NCBI GenBank assembly: GCA_900088475.1 | Contig: FLMG01002540.1 | Span: forward strand, 62,001-126,000 | Direction of reading: 5' to 3' | Source of the DNA: Hyphochytrium catenoides | Lineage: Eukaryota; Sar; Hyphochytriomycetes; Hyphochytriales; Hyphochytriaceae | Length of the DNA stretch: 64,000 nt | In this document: piece by piece, positions 1 through 10,665 of the stretch | Position numbering within the stretch: position 1 is the stretch's first letter | Layout: each line of letters begins with the position of its first letter | Translations under genes and position numbers: made by a program | Notes under the pieces: generated by a model | What the model was told of the DNA's origin: nothing | The model's database searches: none | Seen by the model: only the letters and a program-made list of their open reading frames with translations

Positions 1-3000
1 AGTCAGAGTGCGCAAGCGCAGAGGTGGAGCAAGCTCACATAAGAGGCGTAGGCCAAGATTTTCTGATTGAAGGAGGGTTTGGCGAAGAACCCTTTCTCTT
101 TGCTCCCAGCTACCCTTTCGCCTTGCCACGTCTTCCAGTAGCTTCAGCCACGACGTTGAGGGAAGAAGAATTGGCAGAAATCAACCAAGGCTGTCAGCAA
201 TGTGACCTACTGGTCCAGTGATGGTCCCATTGTAACCGAAGGAATCAAGCTTACATTTACTGCCCCAGCTTCTAATATCTCTTCGAGGAGACCCAGCTCC
301 ATTACACAGGCGCCCTCATCGCCCTCATGAGAAGATAATATGTGGTCCATCAAGCCCTGTCGAGGACACGATCAACATCAGACAAACCAAGAGGCACAGA
401 GTTAGCGAATATAAAACGGAAACGAAAGGAGGGAGCGCCAAGTAGAGCTTCTTCCTACCCGCCCAATCTCTCTTAAGGAAGTGGCCTCCCTATCAACAAT
501 AGTCCTCAGGACAGCAGCTGTCCTTAATCTGCGGCATCAGTTTGACAGGGAATGAATTTAGAACTAATATCGAGGCGGGAACAAGACACTTTAGGGCCAT
601 GAAGGCGCAATGGGACTCCTTCTCTAACAGGCCACACGTTTGGATCCCACTTACCTTATCTCTTCATCGTGGTGTACAGCGGAGCGACCAAGGATGATCA
701 TCAGCTGTTGATAGCTTAGCTGGGAGGGTATTAGGTACATCAATGTTGCAATAGCAGCCCGGTAAACCTGAGTGGAATTTGACATGAATTAAGTCCAAGA
801 GTTGACCAAGCGATAAGGTGCGTTTTAGTTACGTGCTCTATTAATGCGAGAACAGCATAGGCAAAGAGAGATGCTAAGCCCATGGTACTACCTGAAGACC
901 TATCGGAAGGACGTTATCGTTATGCGCCTTCGTAGTGTTGTTGGTTCCAGAAGTAGCCGTCAGCGACAGACCGCCTGAAGAGTTCAAGGGTCACATTTAC
1001 TTTCGTTTCCACAATCTTCCTATCGTACCCAATACCTTACCGATCTCACTATCACAAGCAGTAAGGATGTGACCGACAGTGCTACTCAGCTTTGACTCAT
1101 AAAGGGCAATAGCATCTTTGTCGACGTGGTGGGAAGAAAGTGTCTGGAGATGTAGGACTTAATAATGGAAGGATACAGGTGGTAATGAATGTATCGCCTA
1201 TGGCAGAAGAGTCAATGAGGGCAACCTTGGTAACTCCTAGAAGGGACGGAAGGGGATTTGCAATGAAGGATTGAGGTTGAGTCCACTCCTCCTTCTCCCA
1301 AACGACTCTGCGGGGTGCATGCTCTGGCTCGGCCTGGTCTTTTTCAGATCTCCTGTGTTGGCTAAGCTATTATGAGAGGCAGATGAAGGGAGGACAGAAT
1401 CTTAGACCGACCGGCCCCATGAAGTACAAAGTATGGAAGCAAAGGGATGCCTGAGACGGATAGTATGGGCCTGAATGTGCCATTCATTCGAATATCCAAA
1501 AAAATGGTCAAGCCTACCTGAAGGACCGTCAGCAGGGAGGACAGACCCAAGAGAGTCCTTTCAGAGATAACGTGTTCCTTATCCTGAAGAAGAGGGAGTA
1601 GGAGCTGATGGACTAGGAAGTCTAAGTGGTGTTCCGCACAAATGGCCGTGAAGTCCACTATGGAGCTTGTCAGGGTAGCGAAATTGTTGGCCGCTTGTGT
1701 TGCTGCTTTAAACCTCGTTGATAAATAGAGCTTCTGAGAGACCTTTTGCAGAAGAGAAAGAGACTCCGCAGCTGTCTTGGCGTCTACATGGGCAGATCAT
1801 GCACATGGTACGGAGAGCGACTGATCAGCACACAAGAGCGCCAACGTTAAAAGTCTAAGACTTTGGTATCATGAAGAAGCCAGCTAAAGTGCAGGGGGCG
1901 TCTCAGGACAATACCTGGGACTTATGGGCCTGTAACGGCTTACCATCAATATTTTGTCCTTCATCTGCCTTTCTTATCATAAAGGCCCTGGTGAGGACAT
2001 TAAGGCAACTCAATAGCACAGCGTCGGTCCCCTTCTTTCCTAGAATGGACAGAAGGTCTTCGACTTCCTCCTCGGCTGAAGAGTGGAAGTGCTGCAAGGC
2101 ATCGCAAATAGACAAGCAACATGAGAGGCTCGTCCATAGGTTTGCTATGGCTGCAACTCATTAGAGTATGCTAAGGACTCCAAGGAGCCAACCACGTATA
2201 AACTCTCATGGATGGTGGCTTACCGTGTTACTGCAGCAACAAAGCGCCACGACTCGGAGAGGCCATCCGATGGTGGGGTACTTCAAACTTAGACGTTTTC
2301 CCATGTTGAAGAGCTCCAGCATCGCGTCGTGAAATTGCTCTTGGAACATGGTGGATGGCAACTCCCCATTACTTTGGCGGTAACCGGGACCTGGAAGCGT
2401 TCAGACACTATCAGGCTAGCGGAGGAAGAAGGAAAGAGATCTGATGTATACGAGTGAAAACTGACATGACAAGTGAAGCAATACGAAGACCGTCGTCCAT
2501 ACTTTCAATCTCTGTCCTCAGCCATTGAGATAGGGTCTGAGCCATGGAATGCCTTAGTTCCCTCTTGCTTCCCTTCCCTTTCTGTAGAGGCAGCTGGGAG
2601 ACGGGATAAGTAAACCTCCATCGAGTGGAGAGCCAATTGGTCCGCAAGTTTGGTGTCAATAAGAACGAAGAGGGCTACAAATCTGCCTTGTTGATGCAAT
2701 CATCAAACATGTTGATCCCGTCCTCTTCCTACCTGCATCTCCTTAAGTAGCCGTAAAATTTGCAACTGATGGCTGTCACTCTTAGTGGAATCTCCGTACA
2801 AGTCAAGGTTTAAATACTTCAACATCTTGATTGTGGCTATGTTTGAGCTAAGGTCGTTTTCCCTTGGAAGCGATAGAGTGGCCACAAACTTGTCGAGTAT
2901 TATCGAGACGCAATATCTAGAGGATTTGTCCAGGGAAGAAGTGATATACGAGCCAAAGAGATAAGTGAGCCTACCATTACTGAACTGTTGAAGCAGTTTT

Positions 3001-4176
3001 TCACCAAGTTAGACCACATTTCTCGTGATGGAAAGCGAATTCTACTGTATAGAGACTTTTAGGATCAAGAGCTTGCGAGCACAGTGGGTCGGCCAATAAG
3101 GCGAAAGCCGTAAGCACTGGTATAGGCAAATATCACTATGACCAAAAAACATTAGGGCGCACCAAGCAAAGTAGTACCGTGCAATGGAACCTAGGAGTCG
3201 GGCCCAGGCATCTTTTAGCCTATCTTCAGCACGCTGTATTGCCTGCAGGCGCGAATCATCCGGGACGCTCCTAAAGATGGAAGACTTCTTTCTTATAGGA
3301 GGATCAGAGTTTGGAGAAGAGAGATCTACTGAGACCACTGATGGCTCCGATTTCAAAGCAGAGCCTGTGCTTAAGGAAAAAGCGAGGTCCTGGATGGTCC
3401 GACAGAGGGACAGAGGAAAGGTCTCCAGAGGCGGTGAGGCCTCCACTGCTCTATGAAGCACTATGGCTGTAACCCAAAATTGGCCTAGGGAGGACGAGTT
3501 TGAAGATGAGGAAAGTAGTGAGGCAGCAGAAACCAGGCCTTAAGGAACGACAGAAACGCTGTTTGCTGTTACGGACAAGCAGCACAAATGCAGGTGCAAA
3601 TTGAATGATGCCACTGCGACAACTACCTCGCAGCTCTACGGTATAACAGACCACCCTCCTCTATAGCCATGAGTTGAGATCCTTACATTTTTTCTTATTC
3701 AGAAGCACTTCTTGGCGCGATTCTTCTGAGCCATCTTGCGACTCCAACTGAACTTCATGCCATACAAGCACCGCAGTCATAAACCGCTCTGGTAGGGCGC
3801 AAAGGGAATATCATTTGCTTGGGCATAGGGACGAAGTAGAATAACTGATTATGTACCAAGCATAGCATGAGATACGGGGTCACATGTCCTCAAGATCTTT
3901 GCCAAGTCCGACCGCCATGAAGGCTGTAGCTGGGATGGATCGGAACTTTGATCCATATCACAGCCATCCTGGCCTAGCTTCTCCACATGCTTGTTGAAGA
4001 AAGAAGAAAGAGATTCTAGGACTCCATGAATAACCGTAAGACCTGGCCATCTTCCGTCAGAAAAAATGCGCCACATATTGAATAGAGCAGCGCGTACCTG
4101 GCTCAGGAATATCCAGTTCCTGGAGTTTTGCTCTGATCAAAGTTTCATCGCTGGACACGAAGGAAGGAGAAGCCAT
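1..4176 (-). CDS. Furry (FRY/MOR2/Tao3-like) protein, N-terminal part, runs off left edge
   Basis: Multi-exon gene on the minus strand whose 3' part lies outside the window. Furry proteins are huge HEAT/ARM-like scaffolds that act with NDR kinases in cell polarity and morphogenesis. The exon near 1505-1680 reads IVDFTAICAEHHLDF then SERTLLGLSSLL, resembling the FRY stretch around IIQFIAQERLDF and PERMNIGLR as I remember it. The exon near 650-770 reads YRAAIATLMYLIPSQLSY and then HHDEEIR, and continues in the exon near 460-535 as LRTAAVLRTIVDREATSL; this follows the order of the FRY segment with AAIPRLLPDGMSK and HMDDELR. Further helical exons lie near 267-355, 1905-2115, 2510-2690, 2705-2885, 3180-3460 and 3850-4080. 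The first ATG I can place is at 4176 (MASPSFVSSDETL), but a splice acceptor just before it means the true start could be upstream. At the left edge the frame is still open. Identity is by remembered similarity, not by search. Confidence 0.75.
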
Positions 4177-4973
4177 CTGAAGTGCTCCCGTAGCCCCGTC
4201 CAGAGGCACCGCGGCAATGAATTTTCGTCAGCCTAGAAGTGGCTATCCCAGGAGCTTCACTGCCTCAACCGACATACATACTGCCCCACTGCCTCAACCG
4301 ACATACATGTTAATCCGACGCCGATCTCTGAGTCGCTCTGAAGAACTTTTTCAGGGCCATAGCCAAGGGAAGTGTTACCTCTTCCCGGGTTTCCCAATGT
4401 CTTCACTGTCACCTGAGACGGATTAGGACCGAGTCTGGAGTTTGGACACTCTTTCTTGACGGGCTCCGTTTATCCTTGCGTCCGGCCTGTGTCCCCGTCT
4501 GAAGTATCAGAAGCCCGCCCCATCTCTAGTTCCCTCTGTTGGTTCAATTGTGCCTCTTGGGAAGATTCACACCTCCCCCGGGAGCCTAATCGTGGACGCT
4601 CTAAAACCGTCTAGTTGGTTTTCAAACGGTCCAAACCTGCGGACCAATTCTGAAGTCAGAACAACTTTCTGAAGAGCTTTGTGTTGATGTTTCCGCCGCT
4701 TGTGTTGATGGGCGGGTCTCAACCTGCGCACTGCTTTGACATTCCTAGTTGCAAGCTGACAGAGATGGCCAAGAAGGGCAGATAAGATGCTCTTTGGCTG
4801 AGCCGAGCGTCTGATACGATGCCAGACAGCTCACTGCAAGATGCAGCATCGACGTTGAGGAGACCTTATTAATGAGGACTCTTTCCACGGCGAAAGTGAT
4901 AGGTACAAGGGAATGGGTTGGTTGTGATTGAATGGTGCTAGATCAGCTCAGTGTGGGGTCATAAGAACTTCCA
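4177..4973. promoter_or_regulatory. Divergent intergenic region between Furry and ZNHIT2 genes
   Basis: About 800 bases between two divergently read genes, so it should contain both promoters unless a 5' exon of the Furry gene lies here. It carries the 29-base tandem duplication listed separately and two nearby copies of cttgtgttgatg-like sequence around 4680-4710. I see no clear TATA box and no convincing coding frame. Confidence 0.4.
4259..4308. repeat. Short tandem duplication, period 29
   Basis: The 21-base string actgcctcaaccgacatacat (written here one base over the core) occurs at 4259-4279 and again at 4288-4308. It lies in the intergenic or 5' region of the Furry gene and is one of several similar short tandem duplications in the window. 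Confidence 0.9.
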
Positions 4974-7004
4974 ATGAAGCCATCTATTATGGGGCCGATC
5001 AGGCCTCGGCTTGGAGCCACCAGAACAACTATAAAAGACTCGGCAAGTCAAATTGTGACAGAGCGTAAAGAAGATGGTGGCTCTGGTCTCCGACCTCCTA
5101 CTGCTCGATTGTGTCTAGTGTATGCTATTTTGTTTCATGATGCCCTATTAACGATCGTCGCTAAGAAGTGGTCCGTTGCAGGTGTCAGACGTGTATCCCA
5201 CGATATACCTGCCCTCGTTGCAACGTCCCGTACTGCTCGTTGCAGTGCTATCGGGTACTGATGGATCCCTGTTCATGGTAGCTTGTGCATACTCTAACCT
5301 GGGACCGTTATCATCATCCTTCCTACATGCCTTGAAAATCTGTCCTTCCTTTCTGAAGCAACACAGCCTCCAATGCACGGAATCGTTTTATAAAGAGATG
5401 GTGGAAACAACAATGCGAGGACTTCAGGAAGAAGACCCACAAATGAGGAAAAAGATGATAGACATTCTCTATAATGAAAAGGGAAGACGGGATTTGGATG
5501 CATCGCAACCTGACTTCTCTGCTGACCAGGAGGTCGACACTGTGGTAAGCGACTATACCACTAACATAAGCAGACTCCGACTGATACCCACATAGGACGA
5601 AGAGACTTACAAGAAACTGAGAGACTTGGCCTTGGGTGGTCAATTAGATATCGAAGACCTGTCGGCAAAGCAAAAGGCCGAGTTTGCTCGAGCTATGGCT
5701 TCCGGGCGTTTGGCAACCCTAATAGAACCGTGGACTCCATGGTGGGAATGCACTCCTTCCGAATATGAAAAATTGACGCGACCAGAGCGATGTGGCAAAA
5801 GGTTGATACAGGTAGTAGGAGAGGTGAGTAGTCGTCCATTCATTGACTACTCTTTGGCAGTGGCGGGTTCTGGCTGGTGATGAGTTGCAGCCGAACCTAA
5901 CGTAGCACACTTAGGGAGAGGAAAGGAAAGAGCAGTCGCCGATACTGAAGTCGGTGCGGCCGATATATCCTATCTCCGAAATTGGTACCGCCAATAAGAA
6001 GCAGAAGGAGACGTCTTCCCCCTCCACTGCCTTCCCTATTCTCTTCTATAACCTCGTGAACCTGTTGTACTGCTATGCCTACGTCCTTCGTGTCTACAAT
6101 GGCGAGGTCGACGTGGATATTCTTGGCGCTGTGGAGCTTTGCTAGTAAGTGCGAAGGGCTTTTAACTACAGGACTTAGGAACTAGGGTATATGGCTAAAA
6201 CAAACGGAAGGGTCAGGGTATCGATGGAACTCTTGCGGGCGGCTCCGCGTGTCGAACATCCCCAAAAATAGGTTACTGCGCGAGCACTGCATAGGGATAA
6301 TTGCCAACCCCGTGCTGATTTGGACCCCTTTCTGATTTTTCTTAGTTGTCTTTGTGGAGTACTCAGTCGAGACCTCAAGGCCTCTTCCTGTCGGCTAGCC
6401 TTAGAAGATGCGATCACAAGAGTCGCTGATCCCGCAACTTCTACTCAGTAAGTTACATTCCGTTTAGGAGAGGGAAAGGACCAAGAGGTGATGGGTTCGT
6501 AGGCGAGGCTTACGGGATAAATAGCCCAGTCACGCCGCTGCCATTCATAGATGAGGAAGCAGGAGACAGTGGAGAGGAATGCGATGCGAATATGGCTTGA
6601 GGGACGGACTGTGATCCGAAGATGGCTTTAGGTGTAGAGAATAACTAAGGCCTTTGATTCCCTTTTCTATTAGGTCGTGGGAAGCAGCTCGACCAGTTGC
6701 TATCGCCATCCTCAAGGACGTGGAGCAGTTACTGAGTAGCAAGCTGATGATTGTGGATGTCCTCTTCCACCTCTGCAGCCTTTTCAAAGAAGCAGAAGCC
6801 CATCTCAGAGCACAGAAGAGATCAAAGGGCAAACATCATAAAGAAGGAGTAGGGAAGAAAACTCTCTTTTTGGCGGAAAAGAAGGTTTATTTCTTTCTTG
6901 ACTGGGTGAACACGTCATTATCAGACGAGCAAAGAGAGCTGTTGCGTGCCCAGGTAAAAGGGTTCAGCATAGAAATTGGACGAACTCGTGACAAGCCCGG
7001 GTAG
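4974..7004 (+). CDS. ZNHIT2: Zinc finger HIT domain protein 2 (ZNHIT2-like)
   Basis: ZNHIT2 is a cofactor of the R2TP/HSP90 assembly machinery that helps build complexes such as the U5 snRNP. The HIT zinc finger is split over three exons: exon 1 (4974-5119) ends in RLCLV, exon 2 (5182-5254) gives CQTCIPRYTCPRCNVPYCSL and ends QCYR, and the next exon from 5360 gives QHSLQCTESFYKEM. Together they supply the Cys/His ligands of the zf-HIT fold followed by the family's C-E-x-F-Y. Later exons read ASGRLATLIEPWTPWW (about 5600-5820), YNLVNLLYCYAYVLRVYNG (about 6030-6140) and KKVYFFLDWVNT near the C terminus, all in the order of vertebrate ZNHIT2. Stop is TAG at 7002-7004. The acceptor before 5360 ends in AAG rather than CAG or TAG. 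The 3' end converges on the minus-strand gene that stops at 7112. Confidence 0.88.
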
Positions 7005-7111
7005 GACTGAGGTTTCGCAGATGCCGAACAGATAAGTTATATACAAAGATAAGGATCAATAACGGTTCAGCTATGATTGCTGCTGGAATGCCAAAGTTCT
7101 ATGTAAGTGTC

Positions 7112-9039
7112 CTATACCAAAGCCGGCTGCTGGACACAGCTATTTCTTGCTAAAGACAGCTCCAGTGTAGAGGCCATCTGCTCGAGTCGCAGTACTTCGC
7201 TGGCCATTCGGTGCTCATCCCTAAATAATGAAGAGAGTTCAGGCTCCTCTGTGCATTTAGGAGGCTCGTCTTATGCTGATTCTCACTGACGATGATCCGA
7301 TGGCCCATATTTACGACTTTCATTCTCTTCTGATCATCCTTCCATTGTAGGTGGACCGTCCTGCCGCTGTCTTACTTTCTTTTGCCTTAGCCTTGATCTT
7401 TGTCTCTAAGCTGTTACTCGGTCAACAATTCGACCTGATCAAATTCCCTTACCACCCTGAATCGGCACTTACCAAGACCGCCTTCTGACGTGGGTTAACC
7501 CAGGATTTAGAGAACGAGATAAACTTGCCGCCGCCTTTCTCAGTGTTTGAGCCCCATGGACAAGCTCTTCGAGGCGCTGTAAGAGAGGAATGTTCTTCAC
7601 TGCAAGCTCGCCTAAAGGGTTACCCTCTTCGGAACTATTCGGCTTCATAGAAAAGTGAGTACTTGCTTCTTGTCCTTGTCTCAGAAAGAGGCTAAGGTCC
7701 GAGTCAAAGAATGTAGTGCACCTACGGGTAGAGTGATGACAAAGTAAGGTCCAAAAACTATAGACTTTCTTATGAGTAGTGGGCTTAACCGTACCCTTTA
7801 AGCATATCGTTGAGAGAGACGAGAGCGTTGGACATGGCATTCTCGCGATCTGTCTTCTCCTTCGTAGTACGTGTGAGACTCTATAAGGCACTCGACTACG
7901 CAAGTAAGGCTGAGTACCTTGGGAGTTTCCTGTGTCCCTAGCTTTTTTGTTATCTGCTCGCACTCTAGGTGTGCGGCTGTCCGTGCCTTTGCACATGACC
8001 AAATCCAGCCCAGGATATGAGAGTTAAACTTAGGAGTGAAAGTAGATGTACCCGACGGGGAATATTCGCTCTTACCTTGGCTACGAAATCAACCATCTCT
8101 CGTAGATCCGATGTGGAAGGCAAGTCCTCCATCAGAGGGCAGACCAGCTATTGGAGTCAACGAAGCTAAGAATATGTTGAGCGACGAAGAGGGAGAGCTC
8201 TGAAGGTTCTACCTGAATGTCATGGGGAAACAATATACACTCGGTAGAGAGAACCTCAGCCTGTGTCAGGCAGAGAAATAGTTGCATGCTTAAACTGGAA
8301 CGGAATACGTTAGGCACGGTAGAGAGACCTCACCTTGTTCTGACAAAAATAGTCAACGAGCTTCTTGGCTCCACTCACATCGTTGGGCTATTCAGAGGAA
8401 AGTTAAGGCCTGAGGGAGGACGTAAAGTCCGGACTTTTCCCCCCGAGTCCCCTCGAAACGATACAACTCTTCCAATGTACTTACTGCATCAAAGGCGAAC
8501 AACCGTTATGCACTTACAGTTTCCGTGACATTGACATCGACAAGGTCCACCAGGTCTAGCAAGAGGGGCACTTTAAGCTTTCCGGAAGCCAAGAAGTCTG
8601 CAGGCTTCATAGCCTGTGCAACTACGGTTATATCGGCTGCTCCGCTGTCCCAGGCACCCTGTCACCTAAACTTACAAACAAAGAGAGCCACCTGGAAACA
8701 TCCCTCTTCTCGCCATCCTTATCGCCCGTAGAACTGTCCCCCGAACCTTCAGGTTGCTGGTCCCATATTGTTTGCCCAGTAGGGGCGGAGCCATGGTATC
8801 TGAACATGTAACACTCAGTGCTAGGAGTATAGGACGCCAAAACCTACTCTGGTGACTCACTTCTGGTAAAGCCAGTGAAGAAGGCTGCTAACCCTGAACT
8901 GCAACTTGTTTTCCTGCAAATGGTCACCGGGACCGGTATTCCGTAGCGAATTGACAATGTGGGATGGGCAGTTGAGGTGGAGCAACCTCTGCCATAATTG
9001 CCCCGCCAGGTCTTCCTCCTCAGTGGTGGGCATGGTCAT
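7112..9039 (-). CDS. Unidentified helical/coiled-coil protein
   Basis: Minus-strand multi-exon gene that I do not recognise. The likely start is ATG at 9039 (MTMPTTEEEDLAGQLWQRLL); this exon continues through QFRVSSLLHWLYQK to a GTGAGT donor. That N-terminal stretch is an amphipathic helical module ending in a hydrophobic LLHWLY, reminiscent of the calponin-homology-like modules of spindle, cilium and augmin proteins, but this is only an impression. An exon near 8525-8645 reads VVAQAMKPADFLASGKLKV and then LLLDLVDLVDV. The exon at about 7480-7640 reads GELAVKNIPLLQRLEELVHG and ends at a GTAAGT donor. The last exon gives EPELSSLFRDEHRMASEVLR followed by LEQMASTLELSLARN and TAG at 7112-7114. 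I could not make the last two exons join in frame, so a small exon may be missing. Convergent with ZNHIT2, 107 bases apart. Confidence 0.5.
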
Positions 9040-9739
9040 ACCATCAAACAAATCTTAGCAGAACGGACTGAGAAGATCAAAGGGACCCGGACCGTTGATC
9101 AGTGAGGAAGGAAGTGGAGATAAGCAATCTATTTGCGTTGTCGATAGGAGACGCTGAATGAGATGAAAGTACCATTGATCCATCTCATCAGACGACCGAT
9201 GATGCATGTTCAAGACCAGGACGACACACTTTACAATGGATCTCCCATCAAAATCGTATCACTAGTAACGCGGGAAGGAGGGAGGGCCGCTAACGCCTTC
9301 CTAGCAGAGCTTCTCTCTTCTCTGTTGCTTTTACAGTTACCAAACATTGGAACGGTCATGCATGCCCTTCATCCTCTGTGAAACAGTAGTACTAGGTAAC
9401 CCTTAGTAGTTCTTGAATCATAATAAAAACTTCTCAACAGCAGCACCGTCCGGGCATCCATCTGCTGGTAGTATTGTTCCACCCAGTTTGATGCATCTAC
9501 GTACGAGGAAGTGTAAGAACAGTAAGGTTCTTACGAAGCGAGTGCACAGAGCCGAGTAAGCGAAGGTTCTTGCTAATGAGTACATTATCTTCCTCACTAG
9601 AGTTCGTAGGACACACAATCGTTCATGTCAATGAAAATGGTAGAGTGAGCAGTGAGGAATAATAGTATCTTCACCTGTCCCTAAGAAGTCTACTCATGGT
9701 ACCTACTTCATAAGAGAGGGTTATGAGTAGCAGGAATAA
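9040..9739. other. Region with possible 5' exons, unresolved
   Basis: Lies between the start of the minus-strand helical gene and the first exon I trust of the plus-strand gene. A plus-strand frame at 9163-9380 (MKVPLIHLIRRPMMHVQ, then RAANAFLAELLSS) and a stretch after an acceptor at about 9440 (AAPSGHPSAGSIVPPSLMHL) could be 5' exons of the downstream gene, but I cannot splice them convincingly. Confidence 0.25.
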
Positions 9740-10453
9740 GGTAGAAGCAACAAGAAGGTGAAGAAGAAGACGAGGGAAGAAGATATATACGATGTGTTTA
9801 TATATCTGCCCATCTACGACTGGCCTACAATGCCTCTGAGGTAAGTGTAAGTGCCAGTGGTGTGGGCACACGATGAGCTTTGTGGTATGGAGCTTGTGAG
9901 TTGTATGCTAGCTACCAGTCAATGCCTGTCATCTTGCCCCATCTGTCATTGGATCCCATGTGCGAGAGTCCCACATGTTCCAACCGAAAGCAAGCCCGGT
10001 GATCTCAATGATGACGTTTACTACTATAAAGCTTGACGATGGCATTGCTGCCCGTTAGGTCTGAGGCTTCGTCCGGGTGAGGTGGTTCCTATGACCATCT
10101 ATTAGGGCAATCTTCCCGCTTCAGCTTCTTTCCTGTTTTATAGGCAGCGTAGCTTTCGCTTTGTACATCAAGGGTCTGCTGTTAGTATAAGTTCTGCCAT
10201 TTGCTACCATTATCCCTTTTCATACGGTATTCTTAGCCTACACCTTTATGCTACGGGCCGGCATACTGCTCTTTGGCGGGGCTGGAAAATATTAGTAAAT
10301 CAAGTCCGCCACGTGCAGGGTAGGTTAGCTCGAGCTATCACTCGCTGGCTCGAGATGTCCGTGGCGGGAACTGGAGAGCAACAACGACGCATATACAGAG
10401 AAGTGTGGAGGGCCTCAGTCCTCCTAGAGGCCCAAATAGACTGTCTCGATTAG
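9740..10453 (+). CDS. 3' portion of an unidentified plus-strand gene
   Basis: At least four exons appear coding. One near 9775-9840 reads EDIYDVFIYLPIYDWPTMPL before a GTAAGTG donor. One near 9910-10050 reads LPVNACHLAPSVIGSHV and ends with VISMMTFTTIKLDDGIA. A short exon after the acceptor at about 10143 reads SVAFALYIKGLLL and could be part of a membrane segment. The last exon runs from about 10235 and reads LHLYATGRHTALWRGWK, then LARAITRWLEMSVAGTGEQQ, ending VLLEAQIDCLD and TAG at 10451-10453. I do not recognise the protein. It converges on the LIN9-like gene, whose stop is about 210 bases further on. The 5' end is not resolved. Confidence 0.4.
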
Positions 10454-10665
10454 AACAAATCTTGTTGCAAGTTAACCACCATAGAGCTTTGTACACTTTA
10501 GTGAACCGCACCCTCTCTCTTTTGTTGATGAGATGGGATGTAAGGCCAAGTCAGAGAATAAATAGAAACACTGCGCCCAGGGAATATGGAGGCGAAAGGA
10601 GCAGAGATAAGGGCAGAAGGATAAGGCACCAATTAACACACTTCACCAATTTACAGGCTACATCC

